A DNA stretch of 64,000 nt from positions 372,001 through 436,000 of the forward strand of contig WBMV01003156.1 of NCBI GenBank assembly GCA_013396655.1, given 5' to 3'. The position numbers and the translations under genes are program-made. The stretch comes from Campylorhamphus procurvoides. Its lineage: Eukaryota; Chordata; Aves; Passeriformes; Dendrocolaptidae. Numbering within the stretch: position 1 is the stretch's first letter; each line of letters opens with the position of its first letter. Under the pieces are notes generated by a model. That model was not told where the DNA came from, did no database searches, and was given only the letters and a program-made list of their open reading frames with translations. Of this stretch, positions 50,690 through 63,600 are shown piece by piece.

Positions 50690-52475
50690 AAGTATTAGAG
50701 AGCAAAATGGCAAGGGTTGTAGTCAATGTCTGCTACAGTTTCTGACAAGGAAGGGCAAACATATGAGGCCTTCTAAAGACAAATATAAGTAGTCTCATAT
50801 TCACAGACTCTGATTCTCATGCGGCACATCAATTGTCTTGATAGCTTCTGGAAAACAAAACAGGAAGTAGTCTCCTCTCCAGGATTTTCCTGGACAGCAC
50901 TGATGACAGTTTCCTGACCAAAGTGATAGAGGAAACAACCAGGAGATATGCTCTGCTGAACTGCATACTCATCAACAAGAAAGGGCTCACTGGGGATATG
51001 AAAGCCAAAGGCAGCCTTGGATGCAGCAACAGTTGTTAGAGTTATGGATTATGAGAGGAGGGAGTAGGGCAAAAAGCAAGAGCACAACCATGTACTTCAG
51101 CACAGCAGACTGGAATGTTCCAAAGGTCTGGTTGAAAGAGTTCTATGGGATAAAGCAAAAGAAGCAAGAGGTCCAAGAAAGTAGTTGATATTTAAGGATT
51201 ACCTCCTCCAAGCTCAAGGGCAATCCATTGCCATGAGCAAGAAGTCAGGCAAAAGTGTCAGGAGGCCTGCATGAATGAATAAAGACCTTCTGGCACAACT
51301 CAGGCACAAAAAGGACTGTGGAGAAGGCAGAAGCATGGATGGGTAATCTGGGAATAATACAGAAATATTGCCCAAAAATGAAGAGATGAATTCAGGAAAG
51401 TCAAAGCCCACCTGGAGCTGAACATGGCAAGGAATGTCAAAACAAGCTTCTACAAGCATGTAAGTGGCAAAAGAAAGACAAGGAAAAATATGGCCCCACT
51501 GCTGCATGGGACAGAGATCTCAGAGACACAAGACATGGAAAAGGCTGAGGTACTGCATTCCTTCTCCACCACAGTAGTAAGACCAGCCTTCAGGATTCAG
51601 GTTAGAGAATACTTAATCAAACCGGACACACATAAGCCCATGGATCTCATGGGCTGTACCCATGAATGCAGGGGGCGATGGCTGATGCCATCACAAAGCC
51701 ACTCTGGATCATCTTTGATCATGGTGACTGGGAGAAGTATTTGAACACTGGAGGAAAGAAAATGTCATTCCTATCTTCAAGGCACCAAGGAGGACTCAGG
51801 GAATTACAGACCAACCATTCTCACCTCAATCCCTTGGAAAGGTGATGGACAACTAACCCTGGAAATCATTTTATGGCACATGAAGCACCAGAAAGTCATC
51901 AGGAGTAGTTTTCATGACTTCATCAGGGGGAATTCATGACTGACCAGCCACCCAGACTTCACCAATGAAATGATTTGGCAAACATTGGGGAGCAGTTTAT
52001 CTGGACTTCAGAAAGGATTTTGACTCTGTCTTCTAGAAGATCCTCATTATCAACCTGTTGATGTGTGGACTGGGTGAGGATACAGAGAGGTGGATTGGAA
52101 ATGAATGTCAGGGCCCAGAGGGTGATGCTCAGTGTCACCAAGTCTAGTTGGAGGTCAGCAATTAGCAATATAGACCAGAAGTCAATACTGAGTCCTGTCC
52201 AGTTCATCATCTTCCCAAGTGATCTGGATGACAGGCCAGAGTTTACCTGCATCAGGTTTGCTACAGACACCATCCTGAGAGGAATAGATGATATGTCAGA
52301 GGGTTGTGCTGCCACCCAGAGGGACCTCAACAGACTGGAGAAATGGGCTGAGCTGTTGGGTACCTCATGCCATTCAACATGGTGAAGTGCAGAGTCCCAC
52401 ACCTGTGTAGAAAAAAGCCATATGCACCGGTACATGATGGATGTCAACCAGTACATGCTGGAAAGCAGCTTTGCA
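50690..52475 (+). mobile_element. CR1 retrotransposon pol remnant (endonuclease end to reverse transcriptase)
   Basis: A decayed 1.8-kb piece of CR1 ORF2. Translated piecewise, the order matches the family. The endonuclease C-terminal part comes first ('VVVNVCYS'-like, then FLDSTDDSFL near 50890 and LINKKGLTGDMKAKGSLGCS near 50970). The linker follows (RKVKAHLELNMARN near 51400, SFYKHVSGKRKTRKN from 51446). Then come reverse transcriptase motifs: GNYRP near 51803, VYLDFRKDFDSVF near 51990, and GCAATQRDLNRLEKWAE near 52310. The catalytic F-A-D-D box is degraded to F-A-T-D (52257-52268). Longest same-sense open pieces are 51424-51744 and 52065-52385, in different frames, with stops between. It ends before the 3' untranslated region at 'ggaaagcagctttgcactc'. 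The 186-codon frame on the opposite strand (51959-52519) is its shadow. Confidence 0.93.
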
Positions 52476-55400
52476 CTCCTTTTAACCCTCCTGAGAGTTA
52501 TATATATAAAATATACCATTTTTGTTATATCAGAAAAAACATACTTAACAAATTCTAGATGTTATAGCAAGTCTAGTACATGGATTGATTTTTAAATATC
52601 ATGTATGAGGGTTTCTCAACTACAGTAAAAGAGTCACAATAGAGCTGGGATTATTTGTAATGCAAAATATTATAATTGTATTTGAGAAGCAGGGCTGTAG
52701 GTTTCAGAAGGGACTCACAGAACTTCTGCAGAACTATACATATTACTGTCTTCTGCCTTTGCCCTGTCAGCACTCAGTTTTCATGCTCCAGATAACCCAA
52801 GTCTAAGTGAGAAGGTCCTTTAATGATCTTGAATGTATGTCCTGCCAGACTCTCTCCTGCCTGTTCTTTCTTTGCTACTCACAAATAAGCATGAAAACAG
52901 TACGCAGGCAGGGAACATTCCCATATCTCTTTTTCTTTGACTTAAGTAAGAGATCTGCTACCCCCTTGGACCTTGTTCTTACATCTTCTGAGTTAGTAAA
53001 TCTTCATCACTGGAGGCTGTATCCTTAGCATAGCTCTTGCACATGTAGTATCTGATTGCCAAATTTCTCTACAGAATCCTCATTCAGATCCTTCCTTATG
53101 ATTCATTCCTGCATACTCACAACTACAACATTGCTGTAATTATCGACGCTGGGCTCTAGGATTTCTGAGGACAGGTGTCGGTGTGCAACTCCCCTCAGCC
53201 ACTCTAATGGTTACACTGTGAAGAACCGTGGGAAAATGTGCCACTTATTCCAGAACTCATTGTAGACCCACAGACAAATCTTCACTGAAATGCTTTCACT
53301 GCCTCTGTATGCAACCTCCCCCTAGTTTTCAGTTTTCAAAAGCCGAGTTTTTGATAACTGCTATTTCCAAGAAATTTTATCACGATCTTCCTCTTCAGTT
53401 AAGCTTTGCACTTAACAACTTTCATGTAACTGCAATCTCAAAATTGTAGCACATCTATGCTAATTCAACTTAGGAAAATGTTTTTCAATGCTTGGCATAG
53501 TTTCTGGCTTCCTAGAGACAGCAATCCTCTATATTTTCTTTAGTCTAAACTAGGATTTTTGCCCCACAACTAAAATATTTTACTGTGAAAGAGAAGACAC
53601 TTTCTTCTTTCTCCCTTTCCCTTCAGTCTAGCTATTGTGACACTCACTGTGCCTGTCTAGAGTAACACTTCATCATATAACAAGAATAGCTGCCTCTCTC
53701 CACGTTGCACTATCAATTTCTGTTAGAGACATGGGATTGGATTCGGTTTCCCAACTAAAAGCACCTGGTGCCATTTTAGACATCCTATGGAATCTCATCT
53801 TACCATTATGTACTGATCTAGAAAGAAACAAGTATTTGGTAGGTCTCCTGTATCACAAAGATCAGCTACATGCACATGTCCCAGATACTTTATAGCTTAA
53901 AAATTACCACTTGACATGTGTGTTTGCATGACATATGGAACTAGATGATATATGAACTAGATACCACTCAAGGAGTCCTACTTGTGACATGGTTGGAAAT
54001 AACATTCATGGCATTTGCTTTTATGGGACCCCTTCAAAACCCCGATTTCTTTGCAGGTACTGTTACAAACCATTTCACCTTCAGTTAGGAAAAGTTTAAA
54101 ATTACTAGCCTTGTTTTGCTGGTATTATTGTGTAATTTAACGGAGCTAAGAAATATATACCAGACTCCCCAGAGTTTTAATTATTTTTCTTAAAGTCATT
54201 TCCATACTGTTTTCTTCTAATTCACTGAATTGACTATGACAGTGGCTAGTGGGTACATGTCTACATCTGTACTTTGCAAAATGCTGGAACCTAAAATTCC
54301 TAAATTTTATCCCTTTCAGATATTATTCACTTCAGTGTAGCACTCCTAGGAGAAAAAAAAAAACAAACCAAAACAAAAAAAGCCCCACCCACAAAAACCC
54401 CCACCCAAATAAACAACCAACCCTCCTATATTTTTTACCTACAATTACAATATCTTGTATCATTCTAATATCCTTCAATAAAGGTGAAAATGAAACTGGC
54501 AAGTAGGCATATTTCCCATCCAGTAAATAAAAAGAAAGATGTACTATTCTGCTATAGGCTGACATCTTTGACTTGTTGCTTGTTGCTGCATGCAAACAAA
54601 ATCATTTCAGTACCACTCAAAATATCTCTACCGTTTACTTGATCTTTTTAATTGCTCAAGTGACCTTCATGTTGTTGATTTTAAATACATTGTCTGCTTA
54701 AGCAGGTTGCCTAAATTAAACTGGTTTTGAAGGTAAGGAATATGTTTTCTCAGTCACCCATCTAGCACTGTTAATGCTTGTTTGAAGACGGAAAAGTTTT
54801 TTCTTGAAAATTATATAAGTATATACAATAATTTGTTAAATATTTTTCTTCACTGTTTATTTTTCAAGTTTTTCAAGAGTTTGCTCAAAGTAACTTTGTC
54901 TCCCATAAATTTTTATGTAGTTTTTCATTTGAAACAAATAGGTTAATATTCAATAGACTAATAAAATCTTGTTTCTTATGAACTTGTATTCTTTACTTCT
55001 CTGGCTGTTCCCTTTCCATCCACAATGATAACACAGGAGACAACATGTGCCAAGGCTAATCCAGGTTACAAGTCTGTGGACTGACAAACACTGAAAATGA
55101 ATTAAACCCAACACCTGTTGGTTGTCATCTTGTTTCATGTCTGAAGAGTTTTGTGCTAATTGTGAATCACAGATGCCTTTCAGTCTGAAATATCTATTGG
55201 CATATTTTTAATTAGATTACCAGAAATTCTAGGCCACTAAAGACCTTTATTAGTCATATCTTTCACTTGCAGATCTTCTTTCAAGGCCTGAGAAATTTCA
55301 AGAATGTCAACTTTCTCCAAACACCAGCATATATGAGTGCAAAGGCATTAAAATTATTTCTGGACCAACTTCTCCAACTTCATGTCATATAAATATTGCA

Positions 55401-58400
55401 GGGATGTCCTGTGACTTGGGTGATAAAAAATCCAATTCCCTTATTTTCATGATAAATCACAATTATTTAAATCACAGTTATATCCATCTTTAAAGCCTTC
55501 AAAGTTATTATTTGGCTTATAAAATAAAGGCTAGGTCAATCAAGAACTGGTTTAGGTGAGAACTCCTATATAAAACAAATTAAAAAAATAGTAATGATTT
55601 CTCAAACTAGACAGCTGTTTAAATTTTTCCTATGTAGATATGAATTTTTTAACTATAGTAAGAACAGATCTTATTAGAGCTCTCCGTTTGCTACAAGTGT
55701 CTGGTGCCTCAAGAACAAATCATCCATACTTCTCCCTTGATTTGGGAGCTCTCCCACCATTATCACTAACAGGGAATACCCATCAAAGCTCCCACATATA
55801 GGCTGAATAAGGGACATTCTGTATGTTACCTGAAATGTCAGTCTATCAACATTTATTCTGTCATGTCCTTCACTGACTGTATGGCCTGGGATGCTGAAGC
55901 CCCTGTGTGTCCTGTAAACTTACTGGAGGTAAGGTTATAGACTGTCTCAGTAGCAGTTTGGTCAATAATTGAACTTCTTTTTAGACTGAAAGGGGACACA
56001 CACGATGTCCAAAAACATTTACCCAATCAAACTCAGCCCTGTAATGGTGGATCAGGAAAGAGAACCCTCAGGGGTTTTGGAGTTCCACAGGATATCTGAG
56101 ATACATGTGGGGTTTTTTCACCCCCCACTGCTGAGTTGCCTTGTCTTCTATCCATGCTTGTTTAAGGACAATGACACAACTTGAAATCATGTTATGGAGA
56201 TGCAGGACCTGGCCAGCTGCTGAGACTTGTAGCAAAAATCCAGAAGTAGTAATAGAAGTAAAAAGGGAAAATGTCTTGTAAAATATAAGGACCAGACAAT
56301 AACCTGAGTACTAGGCATTGGTTTGGCTCACCCATTTGTCGCAAAAAAGGCTGAATCTGCATTATGTGGAAGAGAAGTAAACACCTTGTCCAAGTGTGAA
56401 GATGGTTGGTGAAATTTGCAAAGTATATGTTTTTCAATGAAGATCTCTGTAAAGGAGCTCTACCCAAGATACAAGGAAATTTTTCTCAGAATTGAATGTG
56501 CCAAACACTGTGGTGGGAAGGTGTCCATCAATATGATGAGGTCCCTCTATCTGCAAGGAAGAACCAAGAGAATAAATGTGTTTTGAAGGGGAAAGAGGCT
56601 TTGTGAGAGGGGGTTCATGGAGAGCTGTGGAATGAAACAAAGATAGAAGTGTGAAAAGAGCAAGGCATGGACTTCACAGTGTGTGTGTGGACGTTAAATA
56701 GATCTGTCCCTTTATAGATGTGACAGTAATACTACCAACAACTTTATTTTGGGACCTCTCAGGGGTTTTCTTCTTGTGAATTGCACAGTTTTATGTGGTG
56801 ATTCTGCTGGCTATGTACATTTATGTTGATAAGAAAACAGGCACCGAGGCTTTAGGGTATGTGATAAAGGTCTGATTCCTGTACACACAGAGTCATGTGG
56901 GAATCTGGGGTAACCCCAGTAACATGTGAGGTTATGGATCCTTGGCAACCTCACCTCAGCCACGCTACCGGATCTAGCAGTTCCTAACACTGAGAATGTG
57001 CAGCTGACTTTTATATGACCAAGTATTAACTCAATCTCAGCAAGTGAGGATTCACGTGGACTACTTGAGGGGGATAGTAAGGCTGAGTACAGCAGGGGAA
57101 TAGACCAAAGCATTGTCACCAACAATGCAAACAATTAAGCACTCTCTAACATTTGGTTTTGTTAAAATTTTGTAGACTATTGATCTCAAACATAAACACT
57201 ATCTTTGAAACCACTGTCGACCCCAAAAACTTTAGCCAACACTGGAAAGAACAAATGGCAACTGGTGACTAACAAAATACTGAAGTGCAGTAGAGTGCAG
57301 TCTATAAAACCACTCAAAGTAAAAAAAAAATAAAATGAAATAAATAAAATACAAAAAAAATCGCAGGCCTGCGGCTGTATCTAATGTATTGATGGATTTA
57401 AATGGATTTATTGAGACTAAACCATTGTTCCACAAATCCATAAATGTCTAGTGAATCTGACTTTCAGCAGGCACTGATTGCACTTTCCAAGGCTGCAATA
57501 AGGTAACAGAAACAAGTACGCTCCTCCTCCTGAGCCAGTTCTACCTCTAACACCTGACTTCATGTGTATTTTTATATCCTGAAATTAGTTATAGGCTGCT
57601 GTTCATCTCACCTTGGTCAAAAACAAATGGAGACTTTGATGCATGATCTGAATTGTAAAGATGTATCAGGTCTAAGCTGAGTGTCCGCAGCATCTAGAAC
57701 TTGGCAAAGACAGTACCAAAAAGTTAAAGAACAGCAAAGGGCTGGTTTATATTATGGCAATACTAATCACAGTTGGTAGAAGAGCAAGGCAAAAAATGAG
57801 TGAGAAGCTGCAATTTGCTAGATTTGCTTTCTTCTCTACACCTCCCTTTTTCCATCTTCGTATTTTCTCAACCTTGTAAGGTTTTATGAGGACACTGTTG
57901 TATGGGGCCCATTTTAAAGGGCCGTATGTCAGAACCTGAGGCACAAAAGAATTTTGTAGTCTTTGATCTCAGCTAAGGCAGTGGGAAAGCCTCTTGTAGC
58001 AAGGACATCACTATGTGCTCCAACACAAGGAAGCAGTTCTGGGGATCACATGGACAAAATCAAGAGATTTATTAATGTGGTAATCTGTTCTATCAGGTGG
58101 TGAAGTTTGCTAAAAGCTGGCAGTTTCACAAGCTACGAAGAAGAAATTCCACTTGCCCACACTGCCACAATATCTGAACAGCCTGTTCTATATATTTCTT
58201 CAGTCCTTTGTACTACCAGATGCCATACATACATTATTTTGAAAAAAATGCATTCTTTTTATAGAGGTGTTTCCCATATTGTGGCAGAGTTAATTGCAAT
58301 ATGACATTTGTAATTTATTTAGAACTTGGTTTTATGTATTTGTATACTTTTTATGCATGTTTGTTGCTGATCTGTTTTAAAGTGCGATAAAGTCTGGAAA

Positions 58401-59986
58401 TGTTTTCTTTTTTCATCATGTTAGTTTTAGTACTTTTATCTCTGTACATGTGCAGTTAACATGAGGTTTAATACACTTTCATCTGTAACAATTATAACAG
58501 ACATTATATATATCAGCAGAACTAATGGGTTCAAGGGAAAAGATCTTCTAAAATAATAGCATTATATACTAAAAATATTCAAATGTAATGAAAATAGAAC
58601 ATACTTAGCAACATTTTATTTGAATGCTCCAAAATGGAAGATACTGTGACTTAATAGATGATATATTTTTAATATCTTCTTTTGAATCATTTAACCAGAT
58701 TTGTTACTCTTGTAAAAAGGCTTAATTTTATCCTTCCTGTATTGAAGTAAATGTACATTTTCCACCATGCTGCATAAAGTGAGTCAATAGAATTTTTATA
58801 GATCTGTTTTAAGTATTATGCTTTCACCTTTCTGCTGCTTTTCTTACAAAGGTATTTAATTCCCCATTTAGCACATTTTGATAATTTCATATATGCTAAT
58901 TGTAACTTCTTAAAGTAATTTCTTGGCAGGCATGTCATTTAGACCAGCAGCATCCATTTTCACTTAATATCTGTGACATTAGTATAGAATTAACAAAAGA
59001 TGTATGGACAATGCACAAGCATTGGCATAAAACCAATAATATTCTAACATTCAAATTTATACAGCTATTTTAATGTAATTTTGCTAGAATATTTCAAACA
59101 GCATTAGCATTTTAAACAGTACCATCAATTTGAGTTTTGTAGGGAATGGATTTTGACAAAAAATATTAATATGGTATTTACTAATATAACAGTTAATTAT
59201 TTGATACATTTTTTTCTTATTAGTGTAGTTATACATTTTTCTCATCAAACAATTAAAAAAGCAGTATTTATATTTTAAGATAGTATTTATAAAATACCAT
59301 AACTTTTTTTACAAATAAGACCTCAAAATAATCTTTTCATTTTACTTAATTAAAGGTCTTTTATTTTTTCCCATGACCTTAACAACCTATCCATATCCTA
59401 ACCTAGCAATATTATCCAAGCAGTAGATCAGAAATACTCAATTCAAAAGTTGTTGAAGTGTCCTGCCTGCACCAACCACTATTTTTAAAGTCGAGAGATT
59501 CTTTTTCTCCTTGTTTGTTGCTAAGAAAGAGTGATGGATGCTTTCAACAAGGTGAAATAGCTCCTTTCAGGGTTGTAAGAAATGGTGGCTCTCAGTCTAG
59601 TAAGTGCAGACCACCCAAACACATACATTTGAATCTATGGATTTTTAGTCCTTGCAACTGGTTCTATTATTTAGCTTTTTTATTTTTTTTTAATTTATTT
59701 AACAAACGTTAATAAAATCCACAGAAACAGAACAATCTCCCATGGCTAGAAACAAATTCTGCATTCTGTTGGTTCCAAATTATTATAATTCTTTTTTCAT
59801 GCTCACTCAGTTTTTCAAGCTATGGGGTTGCATACTCTTTCTATACCTTGTTTGCACCTCACTTTGTAAATCATCACAGCATAACATGGCCAAGCTACAC
59901 CTTGAAACTTGTATTCAGGGTTTCACAAGGTCCTTCATCACTTTCAGAGTCTTCAAAGTTCTTCTTAACTTGTGGATGCCCCCATA
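52476..59986. other. Non-coding DNA, no gene established
   Basis: Mostly AT-rich. An A/C-rich tract lies at 54350-54421. Between about 55700 and 57950 the text is GC-richer with several minus-strand open frames (56192-56467, 56434-56640, 56811-57134, 57232-57441, 57747-57944) in differing frames; I cannot identify them. From 58300 to 59420 the DNA is repeat-free and very AT-rich with homeodomain-like TAAT words, a possible but unproven conserved non-coding block. Confidence 0.55.
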
Positions 59987-60120
59987 TGCTGGTTTTGGAG
60001 CTAATTTTCTTCACAATGGTGAGTATGGTACTAAGTTTTGGATTTGTGACCAAAACGATGTTGATAACACAGGAATGTTCTAGTTACTGTTGAGCCTTTT
60101 CTGCTTCCCAATCCACACCC
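59987..60120 (+). mobile_element. ERVL-like LTR fragment, 5' part
   Basis: Starts TGCTGGTTTTGGAGCTAATT and continues 'ttcttcacaatggtgagtat', 'gttttggatttgtgacc', 'tgttgataacacaggaatgt', 'tactgttgagccttttctgc'. This is the same order as the minus-strand copies at 49151-49820 and 10638-11142, so it is the third member of that family in the window, in the opposite orientation. It breaks off after about 130 bp, losing the TATA box and U5. Confidence 0.8.
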
Positions 60121-60419
60121 CTAGATCTCTCTAGGTGAGATTAATTGCCTGGCCACATATACCTTTATGGAACCTCATAACCTTTTCCTGTAGAAGCATA
60201 TTGTTCAGGATTTCAGCCTATGGAAATATTTCTTTCTCAGGTTTATGGGTTTTTTTGGTTGGCTTCTTTGGGTGTTCCTTTATTTTTATTTAAGTATCAT
60301 GTGACAAACTCAAGCAAGACACCCGTTTGTGACCCTCTTCCTCAAACTCAGAGTTCAAATAGTGTAATTTTCCGGAACACCAGTTAGCAACACAGACATA
60401 AACTGGAAGTGTGCAGAAG
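60121..60419. other. Spacer between LTR fragment and CR1
   Basis: About 300 bases without a recognised element; the last part ('ccggaacaccagttagcaac' onward) may be the start of the CR1 copy. Confidence 0.5.
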
Positions 60420-60690
60420 GTGCAAGCAGGGACAGATAGCATGGGAGGAATATGGATACACTGTCCAAAAATGAAGAGAGATAAATTTAGAAAAGTCAAA
60501 GCCCACTTAGAGCTGAATGTGGCAAGGGATGGAAAAGGCTGAATAACTGTGAAGGTTGTAGATTTTTGAGTATCTTTGAAGATATTCAAAAGCCATCTAT
60601 ACACAATTCAGGGCAACCTGCTCTTAAGGAGCCTTACTTGAACTGTGTGGTTGGTCAACATGACTTCCAAAGATGCGTTTCAAACTCAGA
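60420..60690 (+). mobile_element. CR1 copy with internal deletion joining pol linker to 3' end
   Basis: The first 120 bases match the pol linker also found at about 51340-51440. 'ccaaaaatgaagaga' and 'gtcaaagcccac' are shared exactly, followed by 'ttagagctgaatgtggcaag', translating to KVKAHLELNVARD. Near 60545 the sequence jumps to the CR1 3' untranslated end: 'gaagatattcaaaagccatc', 'cagggcaacctgctctta', then a decayed 'ttgg..aacatgacttcc' stretch. The reverse transcriptase region that should lie between (over 1 kb in intact CR1) is missing. It is non-coding. Confidence 0.8.
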
Positions 60691-63600
60691 CTCTGTATGT
60701 TTATATGAAGTTTTTTCAAGTGAGATGCAGCATTAGCTTGGATTTTGAGATCAGTGCCCTCAGTTCCAAGCTTTTTTTCCTGATACTATCTCAAATGTTT
60801 TTCTTAAGAACACAAACTGAATAGCAGTAAGTTGTAAAGGACAAGCCTAAATGAAGAAGCCATTGTAGCAATTATCAGCTTTGAGAACAGAAAAGGGTAA
60901 TGTAAAAATCAGGTAGCTTCTTCCACCTGCAGAGTGTTACATCGTTTCTACAAACTGCATATTGAAAGGATTAAACTAGTACTGATGGGAAAACACTTAA
61001 CACCAATCCTAAGGGGAAACTTATTGTCTGGCCTTACTGTCTTTGTAATATTTTAATTTTTTTTAATTTTATTTAATGGTAAAGCTACAGATTTTAATAT
61101 TTTGTTATATAGTTCAGGAAATAGAGGCTTTTTTGAAGGTATAGGATTTCTCATCAATTCTTAGTCTAAAAATCTGTTGTTCCATGTTTCTTCCAGCAAC
61201 TCAGTAATGAGAATACTAGGACAAATTAGCCACAGTCACTTATGGGGCCCTCTCAGTCGCACATGCTTTTCTTTCTGTCTTTCAGTAAGAGAAACTCAGT
61301 AGGACTTAACATCCATTATCTGACATATCCCAAACATCTCAGTGCTCCCAGGCACTTATCCACTTACCTTTGCTTTATTATTCATCATTCTAGCTACACT
61401 GCTTCCTCCTGTTCTAATTCCTTTTCAAAAATTTCCTGCTAACAAAAATACAAACATCTTGTTGTGGTATCTTGCCTTTTTCCAAAGCATTTTAAGGAAT
61501 ATTTTTATATTTCAGTATTTTAACAAATTATATATAAACCCTTCTGTTTAGCATTCCTTCTATGACAACCTGGTAGCATTTAAATTTTCTGGGCAAGTCA
61601 CATTTTGGCTTTAATTATCTTTGAAATATCAGATGTAAGGGACTACTTCAATGAAAAAAAAGTGCACTATGTCTTTTGTGGAATTCAAATGTATTATCTG
61701 TAAATAAGGACCATATATATATATAAATCTGCATTTAAGCAATTGCTCTGATGGTTTCACTGATTGCAACTTTTTTTTTTGTTTTGTTTGCATATTGAAA
61801 AACCTTTCAAGGGAATGAAGTCTTCCTCAATCAAAAACTTGCAGGAAAAAGAATATGATGCAGGGTCCATTATGCTTACCACAAAATGGAATTGGAGTCA
61901 GTCTGTGTAGGTTCTGTTCTACCTATTTGTGTAAATCAGCTATTTTATTTTCTGTTATACTAAGAATTGGGGGGCAGTCCATTGGGCTTCATATCCTCGT
62001 ATGAGATGAGCAAGAGGTGATGTGAACAAAACTCACTGCAAATAACAGTAAGAAAAAACTAGTAAGTAGAAGTTCCAGGACATTACAGAGAAGAGTGGCT
62101 TTTTTTTGAAGGAGTGTGTAGAAACAGAGTTATTAACAGAAGTCTGTTTTAATAAAAGGGATTGACAAAGATGAAGCCTCCAAGAATGGGAAATCTCCAC
62201 AAGTGAGGAAACTAATCAGAATTCACTCTTAATGACAGATTCCATAAAAGAAGGTACAGAGTAGTATTTTTAGGTGATGTGCTAATCCAAAATAATATTA
62301 AAAGAATAGATTTAAGGAAAAGAAGAGGTGTTGAACACACATGTAGTGATACTGTAGAGCTGACTGAAATGACAATGACTGAAACCTCTGACAGAATTCA
62401 GTTTCATCCACCTACTTGAAACTCAGACTAACCACACAACACTCATTTACTCCCTCTGAGCTTTTATACCCTATGAGACAGGTACATCACTTGACATTGG
62501 AGCCATAGTAGTATTAGCTCTTTCTTTCCCTGGTTATAATGACAAGAATATGCGCTAGTTTGTGTTAGAGTTTATGTAAGCTTCATATAGTTAAAAATGC
62601 AAGTAGAGCCAGTAGGGTACAAACAACCCCATTATTTTAGAATAATTACCTTCTGTGGTCTCCTGTTTGCAATAACACAGAAAAGAGCACAGCAGGTTAT
62701 TTTGGTTTTGTAGTGCTTAAGTTAAACAATTAGCTGTTATTGTTGATCGCCCCTTTAGAAATAGTCAGGAATTGTTATCCTTTGACCCATTTCTACAATT
62801 TTCTCATGTAGAATATGCTGCTATGGCATTACAGCTTGAATAGAGAAAACCTGTTTTTCTCCCTGTTCCAATATCTTTCCTATTTCAGACTGCAATAGCA
62901 CTGCAATGTGTGCCAGTACTTGCTGTTGTGATGAGCTTTGGAGCACAGTTTGTGCATGCCTTCAGGAACTGGAAGATGTAGCCATGTACAGTGAAGAGCA
63001 AAAAAGTCTCTCCCTGAAAGCTCTTGTATGACTGAGGCTTCTATTGCCGTAAGGTACTATGTACAGGAAATTAGAGAAATGTTTTCCAAACATCTCTTTT
63101 TGTTACCACTGAAGCACAGTAAATCTTCATTTAATCATCACAAAATCCTATGGCTGTGTTTATAAACTCTTAAATGACAAAGAAAAGAAAAGCCTTCCAT
63201 TCATCAAAATTCTGGTTATATGTTCAAATAACATGACAGATCAGAATGCCATACCTATAGAATCAAGTAATTCTGTTTATTTGAGATGAAAAAGGAAATC
63301 TGAAGATTCCTCTGCAAATTTCTGTATGCTGAAGACTTTCCTCATTCTGTGGTAAACCTGGGTACCTTCTATGAGGACAATTGTCCCCCATAAAATAATA
63401 GACTATATTGTCCTTATACATATGGAAACACTACTAGAGTTATAGTTATCACTTCTAGTGTTATGGTACTAGTGTTATAGTGTTATATATATATTTCATT
63501 ATAATATATGCTTCCCTCCATCAGTTCCTGCCTGTGATGTGATTTTGATTCAGAATACCTTTAGGCTTATGTATATAAATATATGAATCTTTTTTTTCCC

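Noticed and set aside
51959..52519. 186-codon open frame on the minus strand, the longest in the window
   Set aside because: It lies exactly opposite the CR1 reverse transcriptase remnant, whose plus-strand motifs are recognisable; it is an antisense shadow.
59742..60083. 113-codon plus-strand open frame
   Set aside because: It runs into the ERVL-like LTR fragment at 59987 and overlaps another frame of 81 codons on the same strand; not a gene.
63430..63492. Repeated TAGTGTTATAG-like words
   Set aside because: Irregular and degenerate; consistent with ordinary low-complexity slippage.
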